From NCBI GenBank assembly GCA_045616125.1, contig JAZLGC010000048.1, positions 1 through 59,632 on the forward strand: a stretch of DNA of 59,632 nucleotides, written 5' to 3'. This document shows positions 1 through 9,115 of the stretch, piece by piece (position 1 is the stretch's first letter; each line of letters opens with the position of its first letter). The translations under genes and the position numbers were made by a program. The notes below the pieces were generated by a model. The model had not been told where the DNA came from and made no database searches. It was given only the letters and a program-made list of their open reading frames with translations. Source of the stretch: Treponema_I sp045616125 (lineage in GTDB: Bacteria; Spirochaetota; Spirochaetia; Treponematales; Treponemataceae).

Positions 1-77
1 CCAAGTTCGGTGAAGGCCGCCAGCATCGCTGCCGCTTTGATGTAGAAACCTTAAAGGAGATGTACAGCCATGAGTGA
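1..77 (+). CDS. ABC transporter ATP-binding protein, C-terminal end (partial)
   Basis: An open frame runs from the window edge to a TGA at 75-77 and encodes about 24 residues ending ...RCRFDVETLKEMYSHE. The Cys/Arg-containing tail followed by a second ATPase gene overlapping by 8 bp is the usual arrangement of the OppD/DppD ATPase preceding OppF/DppF. Only the tail is visible, so the family is inferred mostly from context. Confidence 0.65.
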   Translation, partial: KFGEGRQHRCRFDVETLKEMYSHE

Positions 78-909
78 TAAAATTGATGTTAAAGACCGCC
101 CGCTGGTATTCTCCGGCCGTGGGGTAACCCGCGTATTCGGTAGCGGTGCCAAAGCCAATGTTGCCGTAGACCATGTAGACTTTGACTTTCATGAAGGGGA
201 ACTGGTAACCATCGTAGGTGAATCAGGCTCAGGTAAGACAACTCTGTCTAAGATGTTGCTGGGCCTCTTGCCGGTAACGGAAGGCGAAATTTCGTTCATG
301 GGACAGCCACGGGATATTTCAAACAGAAAGAAACAGAAGGAATACTGGACCAACATTCAGGCAATTTTCCAGGATCCGTTCTCAAGCTATAACATCTTCA
401 ACAAGATTGATACGGTTCTTTTGGACTGTATCAATATGCGTGGCGGTAAAAACCTGCCTAAAGAAGAAAAAGAACGCTTGATGACTGAAGCATGTTCCTT
501 TGTAAACCTGAAGTATGCAGAGCTTACCAACAAGTATCCCTTTGAGCTTTCAGGTGGTCAGATGCAGCGTCTTATGATTGCCCGCATCTTCCTGCTGAAA
601 CCGAAAATTCTGCTGGCAGACGAAGCAACCTCAATGGTAGACGCCAGTTCACGTTCTACTATTCTTGATATGCTGTTAAAGCTGCGCGATGAAACCGGTA
701 TGACCGTTATCTTTATTACCCATGATATTGGTCTCGCCTACTATATTTCGGACAGCGTATACATCATGGAACACGGTAAGTTCGTTGAACACGGCTCTGC
801 TGACGATGTTATCCTGCATCCACAAGCTGAGTACACCAAACGCCTGATCAGTGACGTTCCGAAAATCCACGAACCGTGGGATTTAAGTGAATACGCACTG
901 AAACTGTAA
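70..909 (+). CDS. Oligopeptide/oligosaccharide ABC transporter ATP-binding protein (OppF/DppF type)
   Basis: A 279-residue cytoplasmic ATPase that would energise uptake of peptides or short oligosaccharides. Visible motifs in order are Walker A (GESGSGKTT, about residue 50), the Q-loop (AIFQDPF), the ABC signature (LSGGQMQRL), Walker B (ILLADEAT) and the H-loop (FITHD). The C-terminal stretch HPQAEYTKRLISDVP matches the OppF/DppF C-terminal extension (HPYTKxLL type). The start is set by AAAGGAG at about 53-58 and the start lies inside the upstream ATPase gene, so the two are translationally coupled. The GH3 beta-glucosidase gene follows about 190 bp downstream, behind a terminator, which makes gluco-oligosaccharides a plausible substrate, but that is inference. 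Confidence 0.9.
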   Translation: MSDKIDVKDRPLVFSGRGVTRVFGSGAKANVAVDHVDFDFHEGELVTIVGESGSGKTTLSKMLLGLLPVTEGEISFMGQPRDISNRKKQKEYWTNIQAIFQDPFSSYNIFNKIDTVLLDCINMRGGKNLPKEEKERLMTEACSFVNLKYAELTNKYPFELSGGQMQRLMIARIFLLKPKILLADEATSMVDASSRSTILDMLLKLRDETGMTVIFITHDIGLAYYISDSVYIMEHGKFVEHGSADDVILHPQAEYTKRLISDVPKIHEPWDLSEYALKL

Positions 910-923
910 TAACTGAGTTGTCA

Positions 924-950
924 GGATGGCTGAGCCTGTCGAAGCCCCCT
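924..950. repeat. Short palindromic repeat, family A (GAGCCTGTCGAA core)
   Basis: An imperfect palindrome with core CTGAGCCTGTCGAAG just after the transporter stop. The same core recurs at 3378, 18140, 27331 and 27395 and, translated in frame, inside three genes (45.85, 46.43 and 54.52 kb). Confidence 0.7.
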
Positions 951-988
951 TTTCGGCAGACTCAGTCATCAAATCAGTAAAATCATAC

Positions 989-1026
989 AAAAAAGCCCTG
1001 TGACAATAAGGCACAGGGCTTTTTTC
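989..1026 (+). terminator. Rho-independent terminator of the ABC transporter operon
   Basis: The stem AGCCCTGTG / CACAGGGCT with a 9-nt loop is preceded by an A-run and followed by TTTTTT. It separates the transporter from the beta-glucosidase gene. The A-run makes it potentially functional in both directions. Confidence 0.9.
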
Positions 1027-1095
1027 GTTTTACAATGATTAAAGTTGCTGCAGCCACGAATACTTTTGTGGAGGCGTTAAAGGAGGACACTACAT

Positions 1096-3363
1096 ATGGA
1101 CATAAAAAAACTGATTTCACAGATGACACTTGAAGAAAAAGCAAGCCTTTGCTCCGGAGAAGATTTCTGGCACACCAAAGCCGTTGAACGCCTTGGCATT
1201 CCAGCCACCATGGTAAGCGATGGTCCCCACGGACTCCGTAAGCAAGACGATCAGGGAGACCACCTGGGCATCAATGATTCCATCAAAGCAGTGTGTTTTC
1301 CTGCAGCCTGTGCCACTGCTTCATCCTTTGACCGGGATGCATTCCGCCGCCTGGGAGAAGCTCTGGGCGATGAATGCCAGAACCAGCAGGTAAGCGTGCT
1401 TTTAGGTCCTGCTGTAAACATCAAACGGTCTCCCCTCTGCGGCCGTAACTTTGAATATCTTTCAGAAGACCCCTATCTGGCAGGTGAAACTGCTGCTGTG
1501 TATACCAATGCTGTTCAGAGCCGCAACATCGGTGTCAGCATCAAACACTTTGCCGCCAATAACCAGGAACACCGCCGCATGTCATCATCCTCCGACGTTG
1601 ATGAGCGCACCTTGCGTGAAATTTATTTCCCCCCCTTTGAAACCACCGTGCGCAAAGCAAAGCCATGGACTGTCATGTGCTCCTACAACCGGATTAACGG
1701 CGTGTTCAGTTCAGAAAACGGCTGGCTTTTAAACGATGTACTCCGTAAGGAATGGGGTTTTGACGGCTATGTCATGACCGACTGGGGTGCCATCTGCGAC
1801 CGTGTTACCGGAATCCAGAACGGACTGGACCTTGAAATGCCGGGATCCATGGGTCTGCGGGACAAAAAAATTGTAGAAGCAGTACGGAACGGAACCCTGG
1901 ATGAAAAACTGCTGGATACGGCAGTAGAAAATATTCTGACAATCGTATACCGGTATCACGAGAACAAAAAACCTGATACCTCATGGGATAAAGAAGCCCA
2001 CCATGCCCTGGCAGCAGACCTGGCCGCCGACTGTATGGTTCTTTTGAAAAACGATGACCACATTCTGCCCGTAAAAAAAGGCCAGAAAGTTGCCTTTATC
2101 GGCGAATTTGCCGAAAAACCACGGTTTCAGGGTGGCGGTTCGAGTCATATCAACTGCTTTAAAGTAACCAGTGCTTTGGACGCAACAAAAGATATAGCCG
2201 GCATTACCTACGCAAAGGGATTTGATATTGCTACAGACAGCACCAGCGATGCACTGGTGGCAGAAGCCGTAACCGCAGCCCGCAATGCAGAAGTTGCCGT
2301 TATATTTGCAGGGCTTCCGGATGTGTATGAATCAGAGGGCTACGACCGCACCCACATGAGCATGCCGGACAGCCAGTTAAAAGTAATCAGCGCCGTTGCC
2401 GCCGTTAATCCTAACACAGTAGTGGTTCTGCATAACGGCACTCCCGTAGAAATGCCCTGGGTTGATGACGTAAAAGGCATTCTTGAAGCATACCTGAGCG
2501 GTCAGGCTGTCGGCGAAGCAGTAAAACGGATTCTGTATGGAGAAGTAAATCCTTCCGGCCGCCTTGCCGAAACATTCCCCCTGAAGCTGGAAGACAACCC
2601 GTCATATCTGTACTACGGCGGAGAGCGGAACCGGACGGAATACCGGGAAGGCGTATTCGTGGGATACCGCTATTACGACAAGAAGAAAATGGATGTACTG
2701 TTCCCCTTTGGATATGGATTAAGTTACACCACCTTTGATTACAGCAACCTGAAGCTGGATAAGGCTACCATGAAGGATACAGACACCCTGACGGTTACCG
2801 TGCAGGTAACCAATACGGGAACCGTAGCCGGTAAGGAAGTTGTCCAGCTGTATGTGGCAGATCTGGTCAGTGAGGCCATCCGCCCCGTACGGGAACTGAA
2901 AGGTTTTGAAAAAGTATTCTTGAACCCGGGTGAAACAAAAACTGTTACCTTTACCCTGGACAAACGCTCTTTTGCCTACTACGAAACCCAGGTGCATGAC
3001 TGGTTTGTAGAAAGCGGTGACTTTGCCATTCAGATTGGCCGTTCAAGCCGGGACATCGTACTGGAAGACATTGTTTCCGTAACATCAGAAGATACCATTC
3101 CCATGACTTTTGACATGAATTCTACCTTTGGCGACATCAATTCCACCGAAAAGGGCCGGAAAGCCGCCCAGGAATTCTTCCAGAAAATGGCCGGTATTTT
3201 CGGAGCCTCTACCGGAGCCGATGAAGACGAGGAATCTGCCGTTACCAGTGAAATGGCAGAGGCTATGATCAAGTACATGCCGTTACGCGCTCTGTTGGGA
3301 TTCAACGCGGGAAACATCGACGAACAGGATGTACTTGACCTGATTGAAGCACTGAATAAGTAA
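1096..3363 (+). CDS. Beta-glucosidase, glycoside hydrolase family 3
   Basis: A 755-residue enzyme expected to release glucose from the non-reducing end of beta-glucosides. It shows the GH3 N-terminal TIM barrel with the substrate-binding segments GPAVNIKRSPLCGRNFEYLSE and SIKHFAANNQEHRR, and the catalytic nucleophile Asp229 in VMTDWGA. The GH3 C-terminal alpha/beta domain follows, then a fibronectin-III-like domain at about residues 570-650. The last 80 residues are an acidic helical tail seen in some Firmicutes-type enzymes. No signal peptide is present, so it should act in the cytoplasm on imported oligosaccharides, which fits the transporter ATPase genes immediately upstream. The start is fixed by AAAGGAGG 8 nt before ATG. 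Confidence 0.93.
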   Translation: MDIKKLISQMTLEEKASLCSGEDFWHTKAVERLGIPATMVSDGPHGLRKQDDQGDHLGINDSIKAVCFPAACATASSFDRDAFRRLGEALGDECQNQQVSVLLGPAVNIKRSPLCGRNFEYLSEDPYLAGETAAVYTNAVQSRNIGVSIKHFAANNQEHRRMSSSSDVDERTLREIYFPPFETTVRKAKPWTVMCSYNRINGVFSSENGWLLNDVLRKEWGFDGYVMTDWGAICDRVTGIQNGLDLEMPGSMGLRDKKIVEAVRNGTLDEKLLDTAVENILTIVYRYHENKKPDTSWDKEAHHALAADLAADCMVLLKNDDHILPVKKGQKVAFIGEFAEKPRFQGGGSSHINCFKVTSALDATKDIAGITYAKGFDIATDSTSDALVAEAVTAARNAEVAVIFAGLPDVYESEGYDRTHMSMPDSQLKVISAVAAVNPNTVVVLHNGTPVEMPWVDDVKGILEAYLSGQAVGEAVKRILYGEVNPSGRLAETFPLKLEDNPSYLYYGGERNRTEYREGVFVGYRYYDKKKMDVLFPFGYGLSYTTFDYSNLKLDKATMKDTDTLTVTVQVTNTGTVAGKEVVQLYVADLVSEAIRPVRELKGFEKVFLNPGETKTVTFTLDKRSFAYYETQVHDWFVESGDFAIQIGRSSRDIVLEDIVSVTSEDTIPMTFDMNSTFGDINSTEKGRKAAQEFFQKMAGIFGASTGADEDEESAVTSEMAEAMIKYMPLRALLGFNAGNIDEQDVLDLIEALNK

Positions 3364-3377
3364 CACAAGCCTGATAT

Positions 3378-3407
3378 CAGGGTGGCAGAAGCTGTCGAAG
3401 CCCCCTG
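3378..3407. repeat. Short palindromic repeat, family A
   Basis: The arms CAGGGtGGC and GAAGCCCCCTG surround a GCTGTCGAA core. It lies 15 bp after the beta-glucosidase stop, and a hairpin here could act as a weak terminator or mRNA 3' end protector. Confidence 0.6.
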
Positions 3408-3433
3408 TAATTGGTTTGTCCTGTCATGTGTGG

Positions 3434-3446
3434 TACACTATCTGCA
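3434..3446 (+). promoter_or_regulatory. Promoter -10 adjacent to ATG (leaderless mRNA candidate)
   Basis: TACACT at 3434-3439 is followed by 6 nt and the ATG at 3446; TTGGTT lies 17 bp upstream as a modest -35. There is no Shine-Dalgarno sequence before this ATG. Transcription would begin at or within 1-2 nt of the start codon. Confidence 0.55.
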
Positions 3447-4648
3447 TGACGTTAGTTCTTGCCGGCACCTCGTTTGTATTTGGTCTTGATGAAATAAGAT
3501 CCGCCTGTGAAAGCCTTGGATGGAAGTGTTTTTTTGTTGAGGCACCGTTCATCAGGCGGTATGGCTTTATGCAGGATACCAGCGACAACGAAACAGACCA
3601 GGTGTTGTACAGCGATACCTGGGATGACATCAGGAATTTTGCCGGCGAAAATGCAGTAGTTATACCCTTAAGTGAATACTGGATTTCCCGCTGCACCGAA
3701 AATAGCAACCCCTTCGCAGTGGGCCCCGGGGCCGTTGCACTCTACGCCAGCCGTTCAAAAGCGTTCCTGTATGCAACCCTTTCTGCTGCCGGTATTTCGG
3801 TTCCTGCATCATACCCGGACCTGCAGGCTGCCAGAGATGCCATTGCCGGCGGTCACCGGATAGTAGTAAAGCCGGATGGGCTTTTCAGCGGGTACGGGGT
3901 TGAAATTGTAGGACCAGAAAACGCAGGGGATCTGGAACTGCACGTAAAAAAAGCTGCTGGTCTTAAGAATAACGCCACAAAACTGTTCCAGGTGGAATCT
4001 ACGGAAGTGCTGTTAAGTGAGCATATTGCCGGCACTGAATACAGTGCAGACTGCTGGGTATGCAGCGGCAACGTTACCGTAGTGCGCGTCTGCCGGAAAC
4101 ATCTGGCGGTCATCAACGACAAACCATGCACCATAGCGGTGGAATATATCCCGATACCGGACGGACACCGGCAGCAGCTGGAATCCTGGTGCGCTGCGCT
4201 TTTTGGCAGGGAAGACAGCAGCTTTGCCCAGTTTGACTACATTGAACCCGGGGAAGGTTCTGAAAAACTGGTACCTATTGATTTTGCCTGCCGTGTCGGT
4301 GGCGGCATGAAAACACTGCTCTGTACAGCAGCCGGATGCTGTTATGCCTCAGCCATTACTGGTAAAACGCTGGAACCCGTTACCACGTCAGGCGAGCACC
4401 CCCTGCTGATAAACTTTCTTACCACCACCAGCGGCTACCTGTCCACCGACGTTTCAACCAGAAACCCAGTTTCGAAGCAAGCCGCAAAACTTACCATCTA
4501 CAAACATCCCGGCGATTACGTAACCAGTACCCCCAGCAGCGCAGCCAGCCGCCTGGCAGACCTGGTCACCTGGACAGAAGACTCACCTACCCCAGACTAT
4601 CTTGCACAGTTCGTGCTGGGCCCGGAACACGTCCGGCGGGGGAAATAA
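3446..4648 (+). CDS. ATP-grasp domain ligase-like protein
   Basis: About 400 residues. The N-terminal part (LVLAGTSFVFGLDEI...) resembles a pre-ATP-grasp Rossmann domain. The central part shows ATP-grasp features: SKAFLYATLSAAGISVP, then IVVKPDGLFSGYGVEIV (ATP-binding lysine and glycine-rich loop). The C-terminal FAQFDYIEP and IDFACRVGGGMKTLL match the carboxylate-amine-ligase core. The family joins a carboxylate to an amine using ATP, but substrate and product cannot be read from the sequence. A longer frame opens at 3416; the ATG at 3446 is preferred because a -10 box sits 6 nt before it. It stands alone and converges with the PcfJ-like gene. Confidence 0.72.
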   Translation: MTLVLAGTSFVFGLDEIRSACESLGWKCFFVEAPFIRRYGFMQDTSDNETDQVLYSDTWDDIRNFAGENAVVIPLSEYWISRCTENSNPFAVGPGAVALYASRSKAFLYATLSAAGISVPASYPDLQAARDAIAGGHRIVVKPDGLFSGYGVEIVGPENAGDLELHVKKAAGLKNNATKLFQVESTEVLLSEHIAGTEYSADCWVCSGNVTVVRVCRKHLAVINDKPCTIAVEYIPIPDGHRQQLESWCAALFGREDSSFAQFDYIEPGEGSEKLVPIDFACRVGGGMKTLLCTAAGCCYASAITGKTLEPVTTSGEHPLLINFLTTTSGYLSTDVSTRNPVSKQAAKLTIYKHPGDYVTSTPSSAASRLADLVTWTEDSPTPDYLAQFVLGPEHVRRGK

Positions 4649-4663
4649 TGTCATTCCAACACC

Positions 4664-6211
4664 CTACCGGATCAGGTGGTTTCTTGCGGCCCAGGTGTCA
4701 ACTGCAGATTCTTCGGCTCTGGTAAGACGGGCGTTATAATTCCCTAAAGCCTGCAGTATTTCGTTTTCGCCAACTTCTATGCAGATGGCATATTCTCCAC
4801 TCTTTTGGGCATATACAATCAGTGTTGTTTTGTTTTCTACCAGATGAGCATAACTGGCGACACAGTTATGAAGTTTTACCCCTATATCGGTAAGACGGTT
4901 GCTATCCTCCGGTAAACGGAATTCATACCCGCCAAAGGAACCTTCAAGTTTCCGCTCTTCTTCGCCGTAGCTGTATGAAACGTTTTCCTGATTCAAGGCG
5001 GAAACCATATTAGCCAGCACATTATGCTGATACTCTGTAATGCCATCTTTCATAATCTGATCAACAATCGGTTGGGCAATGTTATTCCGATACGTGTGAT
5101 ACATATTCAGGAAATCGTCATAAAACATCGGATCACTTTTGCGGATTATATCATATACCGCTTTATCGCTGCGGTACCGCAATGCATCATGAACAAAATA
5201 CCGGAAGTCCTGGGGATTATTAAGCACCTTATGAAAATTCTGTACATCACCAAGAAATTCGTTAATGACATCAACGTTCTGAAATCCTGCTTCTTTTATC
5301 CAGAAATATACCACCAATACCTGTGGATACCGCAGGTACAACCGGTGCAATGTTCTGTAGCTTTCTATGTGCAATAAATCGCAGACCTGGATATAACCGT
5401 TGGGATTTTTCCGGTCGACAGCCCTTTTTACCGATTCGGGAAGTCTGTATCTGTTAAAGAGCAGATGGAGATTGGGTTCAAAGGGATAGGATGTTGCTGC
5501 GCTGGCAAAACCGATACCGGAAAGTTCGGTACCTGCAGAAAGTGTTCTGCCAGCCCATGCATTACGCAATCTGGCAAAGGTATCCAGAAAAACGTTCAGC
5601 ACCGGTTCCGGCAGCTGCTTCATGAAAACACTGTCCTCTGACGAGGAAGTTTCGGTAACCTGACCTGTTTCAAAATCAAATGTCCGGTCATACGACTGTA
5701 TGCTGAATTCCGGCAACATTTCTTCGTTGCGTAAATTTCCAGCCTGTACATATTCATAGTGTATGCTGCAGGTTGTCTGTGGCCAGTTAAAGGAAAGAGT
5801 AATCTGAAATATCGATTTACTGATATTCTGCTCATCAAGAGTATATCTGTTTCGCTCAGTTATTCTTTTACTGTGGTCATACCGCTGTAACGTTTCAGTC
5901 CAATCAATAACCTTTCTTTTCTGCTTTCCCCACTGTATTCTGTTTTTCCGCAATTTCCACGTATCGCCAGAAATTACCCCATAGTCATAGAAAGGATACA
6001 CACCTATTTTTCTGGTCTGCAGCCCATGGATTTCAGTACTGGTAGCGGGAGTCCACTGCTGGCAGCTGCCATTCCACAGGAACAATGTTTTTTGTACCGG
6101 ATCTTCAAAAACGTATACAGGGTCTACCTGCAAACTGGATGCAGGTTCCTGCACAAACTCAGCAGTACCGAATTTTCTGAAAAAAACAAGCGTTTCGTTG
6201 GTTTCAACCAT
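4664..6211 (-). CDS. PcfJ-like domain protein
   Basis: A 515-residue protein of unknown function. The C-terminal 130 residues contain the PcfJ-family pattern: LTDIGVKLHNCVASYAHLV, then a hydrophobic strand (TTLIVYAQKSGEYAICIEVG), then QALGNYNARLT and a final Trp. PcfJ proteins occur on conjugative plasmids and in many chromosomes; their biochemistry is not known. The N-terminal 350 residues are all-helical-looking and show no motif I recognise. The start follows the stop of the FliG-like gene by 19 bp with AAGGTG upstream, so the two are co-transcribed. Confidence 0.7.
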   Translation of the reverse strand: MVETNETLVFFRKFGTAEFVQEPASSLQVDPVYVFEDPVQKTLFLWNGSCQQWTPATSTEIHGLQTRKIGVYPFYDYGVISGDTWKLRKNRIQWGKQKRKVIDWTETLQRYDHSKRITERNRYTLDEQNISKSIFQITLSFNWPQTTCSIHYEYVQAGNLRNEEMLPEFSIQSYDRTFDFETGQVTETSSSEDSVFMKQLPEPVLNVFLDTFARLRNAWAGRTLSAGTELSGIGFASAATSYPFEPNLHLLFNRYRLPESVKRAVDRKNPNGYIQVCDLLHIESYRTLHRLYLRYPQVLVVYFWIKEAGFQNVDVINEFLGDVQNFHKVLNNPQDFRYFVHDALRYRSDKAVYDIIRKSDPMFYDDFLNMYHTYRNNIAQPIVDQIMKDGITEYQHNVLANMVSALNQENVSYSYGEEERKLEGSFGGYEFRLPEDSNRLTDIGVKLHNCVASYAHLVENKTTLIVYAQKSGEYAICIEVGENEILQALGNYNARLTRAEESAVDTWAARNHLIR

Positions 6212-6230
6212 GCGATTTCACCTTGCCTGA

Positions 6231-6929
6231 TTACACCACAAGCGTATCACTACTGCCTGAAATGATAATTTCCCCATTCATGGACAGCTTCATCATAATT
6301 TCTGCAATCTGCTGCTGGGCTTCCATACAGTCTGAAAAGAGGACTGGTCCCATAAACTCCATATCTTCTTTCAACATGGCTGCTGCACGGTTTGACATGT
6401 TGCTGAAAATCTTCTCACAGGTTTGTTCATCTGCAATTTTCAGAGCTTTTGCCATAACTACCGTATCAACTTCACGAAGCACCTTTTGAATGGCCCGGTC
6501 ATCAATGTGTTTCAGGTCATCAAAACTGGCCGCATATTCGTTAACAGCCAATGCCAGAAGCGGATTTACAGTCATGAAACTGTCTATAACAGACTGAAGG
6601 TCAGGGCCGCAGACCGTATCTTTTGTTTCGATGATGCTTCGTATCTGATCCTGCTGGTTAAATTCGCTTTGATTCAGCACAAAGGCTGCATCGTCCAGAA
6701 TTACATCCTGACTGGTAGTGAAATCAAGTTCATCCAGAACTTTCTGGATTTTCTGCTGCAGGTCGGCAGGATATGCAGCAAGGGCTTTTTGTGTGCGTTG
6801 GCTGTCTTTTCCCATGTAACAAAGGATATGAGACAGCGTTTTTACATAGCCGTTTTCTGCATAATCGCACAATATGTCCATAACCCTGTCACTGGCAGCC
6901 TGCATAGACTGGTAAAGTTCTGAGTTCAT
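6231..6929 (-). CDS. Truncated FliG-like protein
   Basis: A 232-residue protein. Residues about 130-225 align by eye with the FliG C-terminal torque domain: FDDLKHIDDRAIQKVLREVDTVV, AKALK, EKIFSNMSNRAAAMLKEDME, and EAQQQIAEIMMKL...GEIII. The first 120 residues look like a degenerate FliG middle domain. The FliF-binding N-terminal domain of standard FliG (about 340 residues) is missing. Such a protein could still contact the stator or the C-ring but could not attach to the MS ring in the normal way. It has a good GGGAGGA ribosome site and is followed directly by the PcfJ-like gene rather than by flagellar genes. It may be an accessory or repurposed FliG1-type paralog. Confidence 0.75.
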   Translation of the reverse strand: MNSELYQSMQAASDRVMDILCDYAENGYVKTLSHILCYMGKDSQRTQKALAAYPADLQQKIQKVLDELDFTTSQDVILDDAAFVLNQSEFNQQDQIRSIIETKDTVCGPDLQSVIDSFMTVNPLLALAVNEYAASFDDLKHIDDRAIQKVLREVDTVVMAKALKIADEQTCEKIFSNMSNRAAAMLKEDMEFMGPVLFSDCMEAQQQIAEIMMKLSMNGEIIISGSSDTLVV

Positions 6930-7042
6930 TGTTTTCCTCCCGCAGTTACGCTACTCATACAGTAGTACGCCCATAAGTTCTCTGTAAACCAATAAGTTAC
7001 CGATGTACGGAAATCTTTATGATTTTGTTGAAAGTACACTTA

Positions 7043-7079
7043 TTGACCCATCATCACGTGTCACATTATACTGATAGTA
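7043..7079 (+). promoter_or_regulatory. Leaderless-type promoter of galT
   Basis: TTGACC (7043-7048), an 18-bp spacer, TATACT (7067-7072), then 6 nt to the ATG at 7079. No ribosome-binding site precedes the ATG. Confidence 0.75.
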
Positions 7080-8587
7080 TGACTATCAACGAACTTATCA
7101 ACGCGCTGACCGGCTACGGTCTTACTACCGGTCTTATTGCACAGGACGATATTGTCTATACACAGAACAAACTTTTGGAGCTGTTCGGTCTTGAAGGCTT
7201 TGACGACGGCTTTGATTTTACTGCCATACCGGAAACCGCTACCGGTGAACTGGAATCCATCCTGAAAGGCATGCTTGATTACGCCTGTGAACACGGCCTT
7301 TGCGAAGACAGCATCGTGTACCGGGATCTGTTTGATACCAGAATCATGAGCTGTCTGGTAGACCGCCCCAGCACCCTGCGCGCCAAGTTCCGCAGTCTGT
7401 ACAAAAAATCTCCTAAAGAAGCCACTGACTGGTACTACAAATTCAGCCAGGATACTGACTACATCCGCCGCTATCGTGTCTGCAAGGATGTAAAATGGCA
7501 GACCGCCACCGAATACGGCGATATCGATATCACCATCAACCTTTCCAAACCGGAAAAGGACCCCAAAGCCATTGCAGCTGCCCTGAACGCAAAAAAATCG
7601 GGATACCCGGCATGTCTTCTGTGCAAGGAAAACGAAGGCTACAGTGGCCGCGTAAATCATCCTGCCCGCCAGAACCACCGCATCATCCCTTTCAGTCTGT
7701 GCGGCGAAGAATTCGGACTGCAGTACTCACCCTACGTATACTACAACGAACACTGCATCGTCTTTGCCATGGATCACGTACCCATGGCCATTACCAACAA
7801 AACCTGGCGCTATCTGTTTGATTTTGTAAAACTGTTCCCCCACTACACCGTTGGTTCCAATGCAGACCTGCCCATTGTTGGCGGTTCAATTCTGACCCAC
7901 AACCATTTTCAGGGCGGAAACTACCACTTTGCCATGGAAAAGGCGCCGGTGGAAACCACTTTTACCGTTCCTGGCTTTGAAGACGTTCAGTGCGGCATCG
8001 TGAAATGGCCCATGAGCGTTATCCGCCTTGACGGAGCTGATTCTGAGCGGGTTGCCCTGCTGGCTGACAGAATTCATGAAGCATGGCGGGCATACAGCGA
8101 CCCTGATGCCTTTATCTTTGCCGAAACCGATGGCGTTCCCCACAACACCATCACTCCTATTGCCCGCCGTAACGGGGATCTGTTTGAGCTGGACCTGGTG
8201 CTCCGCAACAACATTACCACAGAAGAACATCCGCTGGGTGTCTATCATCCTCATGCTGACCTGCACCACATCAAAAAGGAAAACATCGGGCTTATTGAAG
8301 TTATGGGACTTGCCGTTCTGCCGTCACGGTTAAAGCAGGAACTGGCTGATCTGGCTGATGCCATGGTTGCCGGCCGCGATATCCGCAGCGATGACGTACT
8401 GGCAAAGCATGCTGAATGGGTAGAGGAATTCAGCAGAAAATACACTGTCATTGATAAAGGAAACGTAGATCAGATTCTGAAGGATGAAGTGGGACTGGTA
8501 TTCAGCCGCGTTCTGGAAGATGCCGGCGTGTACAAGCGGAACGACAGCGGAAAGGCTGCGTTCCTGCGGTTTATGAAATCACTGTAA
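7079..8587 (+). CDS. galT: UDP-glucose--hexose-1-phosphate uridylyltransferase, class II (GalT)
   Basis: A 502-residue cytoplasmic enzyme of the Leloir pathway that exchanges UMP between UDP-glucose and galactose-1-phosphate. The long form and motif set match the Firmicutes-type class II family rather than the 350-residue E. coli type. Visible motifs are CLLCKENEGYSGRVNHPARQNHR, VPMAITNKTWRYLFDFV, and the active-site GGSILTHNHFQGGNY with the His-x-His-x-Gln pattern. The frame extends back to 7019, but the promoter places the 5' end at about 7079. The Dabb gene follows 15 bp downstream with its own ribosome site. Confidence 0.92.
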   Translation: MTINELINALTGYGLTTGLIAQDDIVYTQNKLLELFGLEGFDDGFDFTAIPETATGELESILKGMLDYACEHGLCEDSIVYRDLFDTRIMSCLVDRPSTLRAKFRSLYKKSPKEATDWYYKFSQDTDYIRRYRVCKDVKWQTATEYGDIDITINLSKPEKDPKAIAAALNAKKSGYPACLLCKENEGYSGRVNHPARQNHRIIPFSLCGEEFGLQYSPYVYYNEHCIVFAMDHVPMAITNKTWRYLFDFVKLFPHYTVGSNADLPIVGGSILTHNHFQGGNYHFAMEKAPVETTFTVPGFEDVQCGIVKWPMSVIRLDGADSERVALLADRIHEAWRAYSDPDAFIFAETDGVPHNTITPIARRNGDLFELDLVLRNNITTEEHPLGVYHPHADLHHIKKENIGLIEVMGLAVLPSRLKQELADLADAMVAGRDIRSDDVLAKHAEWVEEFSRKYTVIDKGNVDQILKDEVGLVFSRVLEDAGVYKRNDSGKAAFLRFMKSL

Positions 8588-8602
8588 GAAAGGAGTATAT
8601 CC

Positions 8603-8896
8603 ATGATACGTCACATCTGCATGTTCAAACTGAAAGAAGAAAACAAAGCCGCCAATATTGCAAAGGCGCTGGAACTGGCTGACCAGCTTTTAAAGCCGAT
8701 TCCACAGGTAAAAGGATATCAGGTTGTAGTGAATTCGGAAAAAGCGCCGGAAGCCAACTACGAACTGTCCCTGATTTTTGACTACGACAGCATCGAAGCT
8801 CTGGACGAATACAAGGTGCACCCCAACCACATTGAGTTCGGCAACTTCATTAAATCCGTACGCGAAAGCCGCGCCTGTCTGGACTACGAATTCTGA
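8603..8896 (+). CDS. Dabb (dimeric alpha-beta barrel) stress-responsive domain protein
   Basis: A 97-residue protein consisting of one Dabb domain: MIRHICMFKLKEE opening strand, a helix with LLKPIPQVKGYQV, then the central YELSLIFDYDSIEALDEYKVHPNHIEF segment. Members dimerise into a small barrel; enzymatic roles are known only for a few. It has a strong AAAGGAG site and follows galT by 15 bp, so it is probably co-transcribed with it. No catalytic role can be claimed. Confidence 0.85.
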   Translation: MIRHICMFKLKEENKAANIAKALELADQLLKPIPQVKGYQVVVNSEKAPEANYELSLIFDYDSIEALDEYKVHPNHIEFGNFIKSVRESRACLDYEF

Positions 8897-8902
8897 CAGA
8901 CG

Positions 8903-9014
8903 GGTTCACGCTGGCAACGCAGCCAGCGCGGAAAAGGGCTGACCCCTAAGTATCGTCATGCTGAACTTGATCCAGCATCTGCAGTTTAGAGATTCCGAAT
9001 CAAGTTCGGAATGA
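8903..9014. repeat. Palindromic repeats after galT operon (GCTGGC...GCCAGC and family B pair)
   Basis: ACGCTGGCaacgcaGCCAGCGC is followed by AAAGGGCTGACC, which pairs with GGTCAGCCCTTT at about 9035-9046 to enclose two family B half units in inverted order. These are TCATGCTGAACTTGATCCAG and its diverged mirror ending in TTCGGAATGAC. The whole region can fold into one long hairpin and may terminate the operon. No gene is seen between 8897 and 9235. Confidence 0.6.
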
Positions 9015-9115
9015 CATTGCAGCGATTACTTATTGGTCAGCCCTTTCTTATCTTACAGCACTGGCGCCTCATGGTCGGTCTGAGATACCAGCGCGGACAG
9101 GCGTTTCAGTACAAT

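Noticed and set aside
3416..3445. Longer N-terminus of the ATP-grasp protein starting at 3416
   Set aside because: It would place the promoter -10 inside the coding region, and the extra residues (MSCHVWYTIC) do not resemble the domain start.
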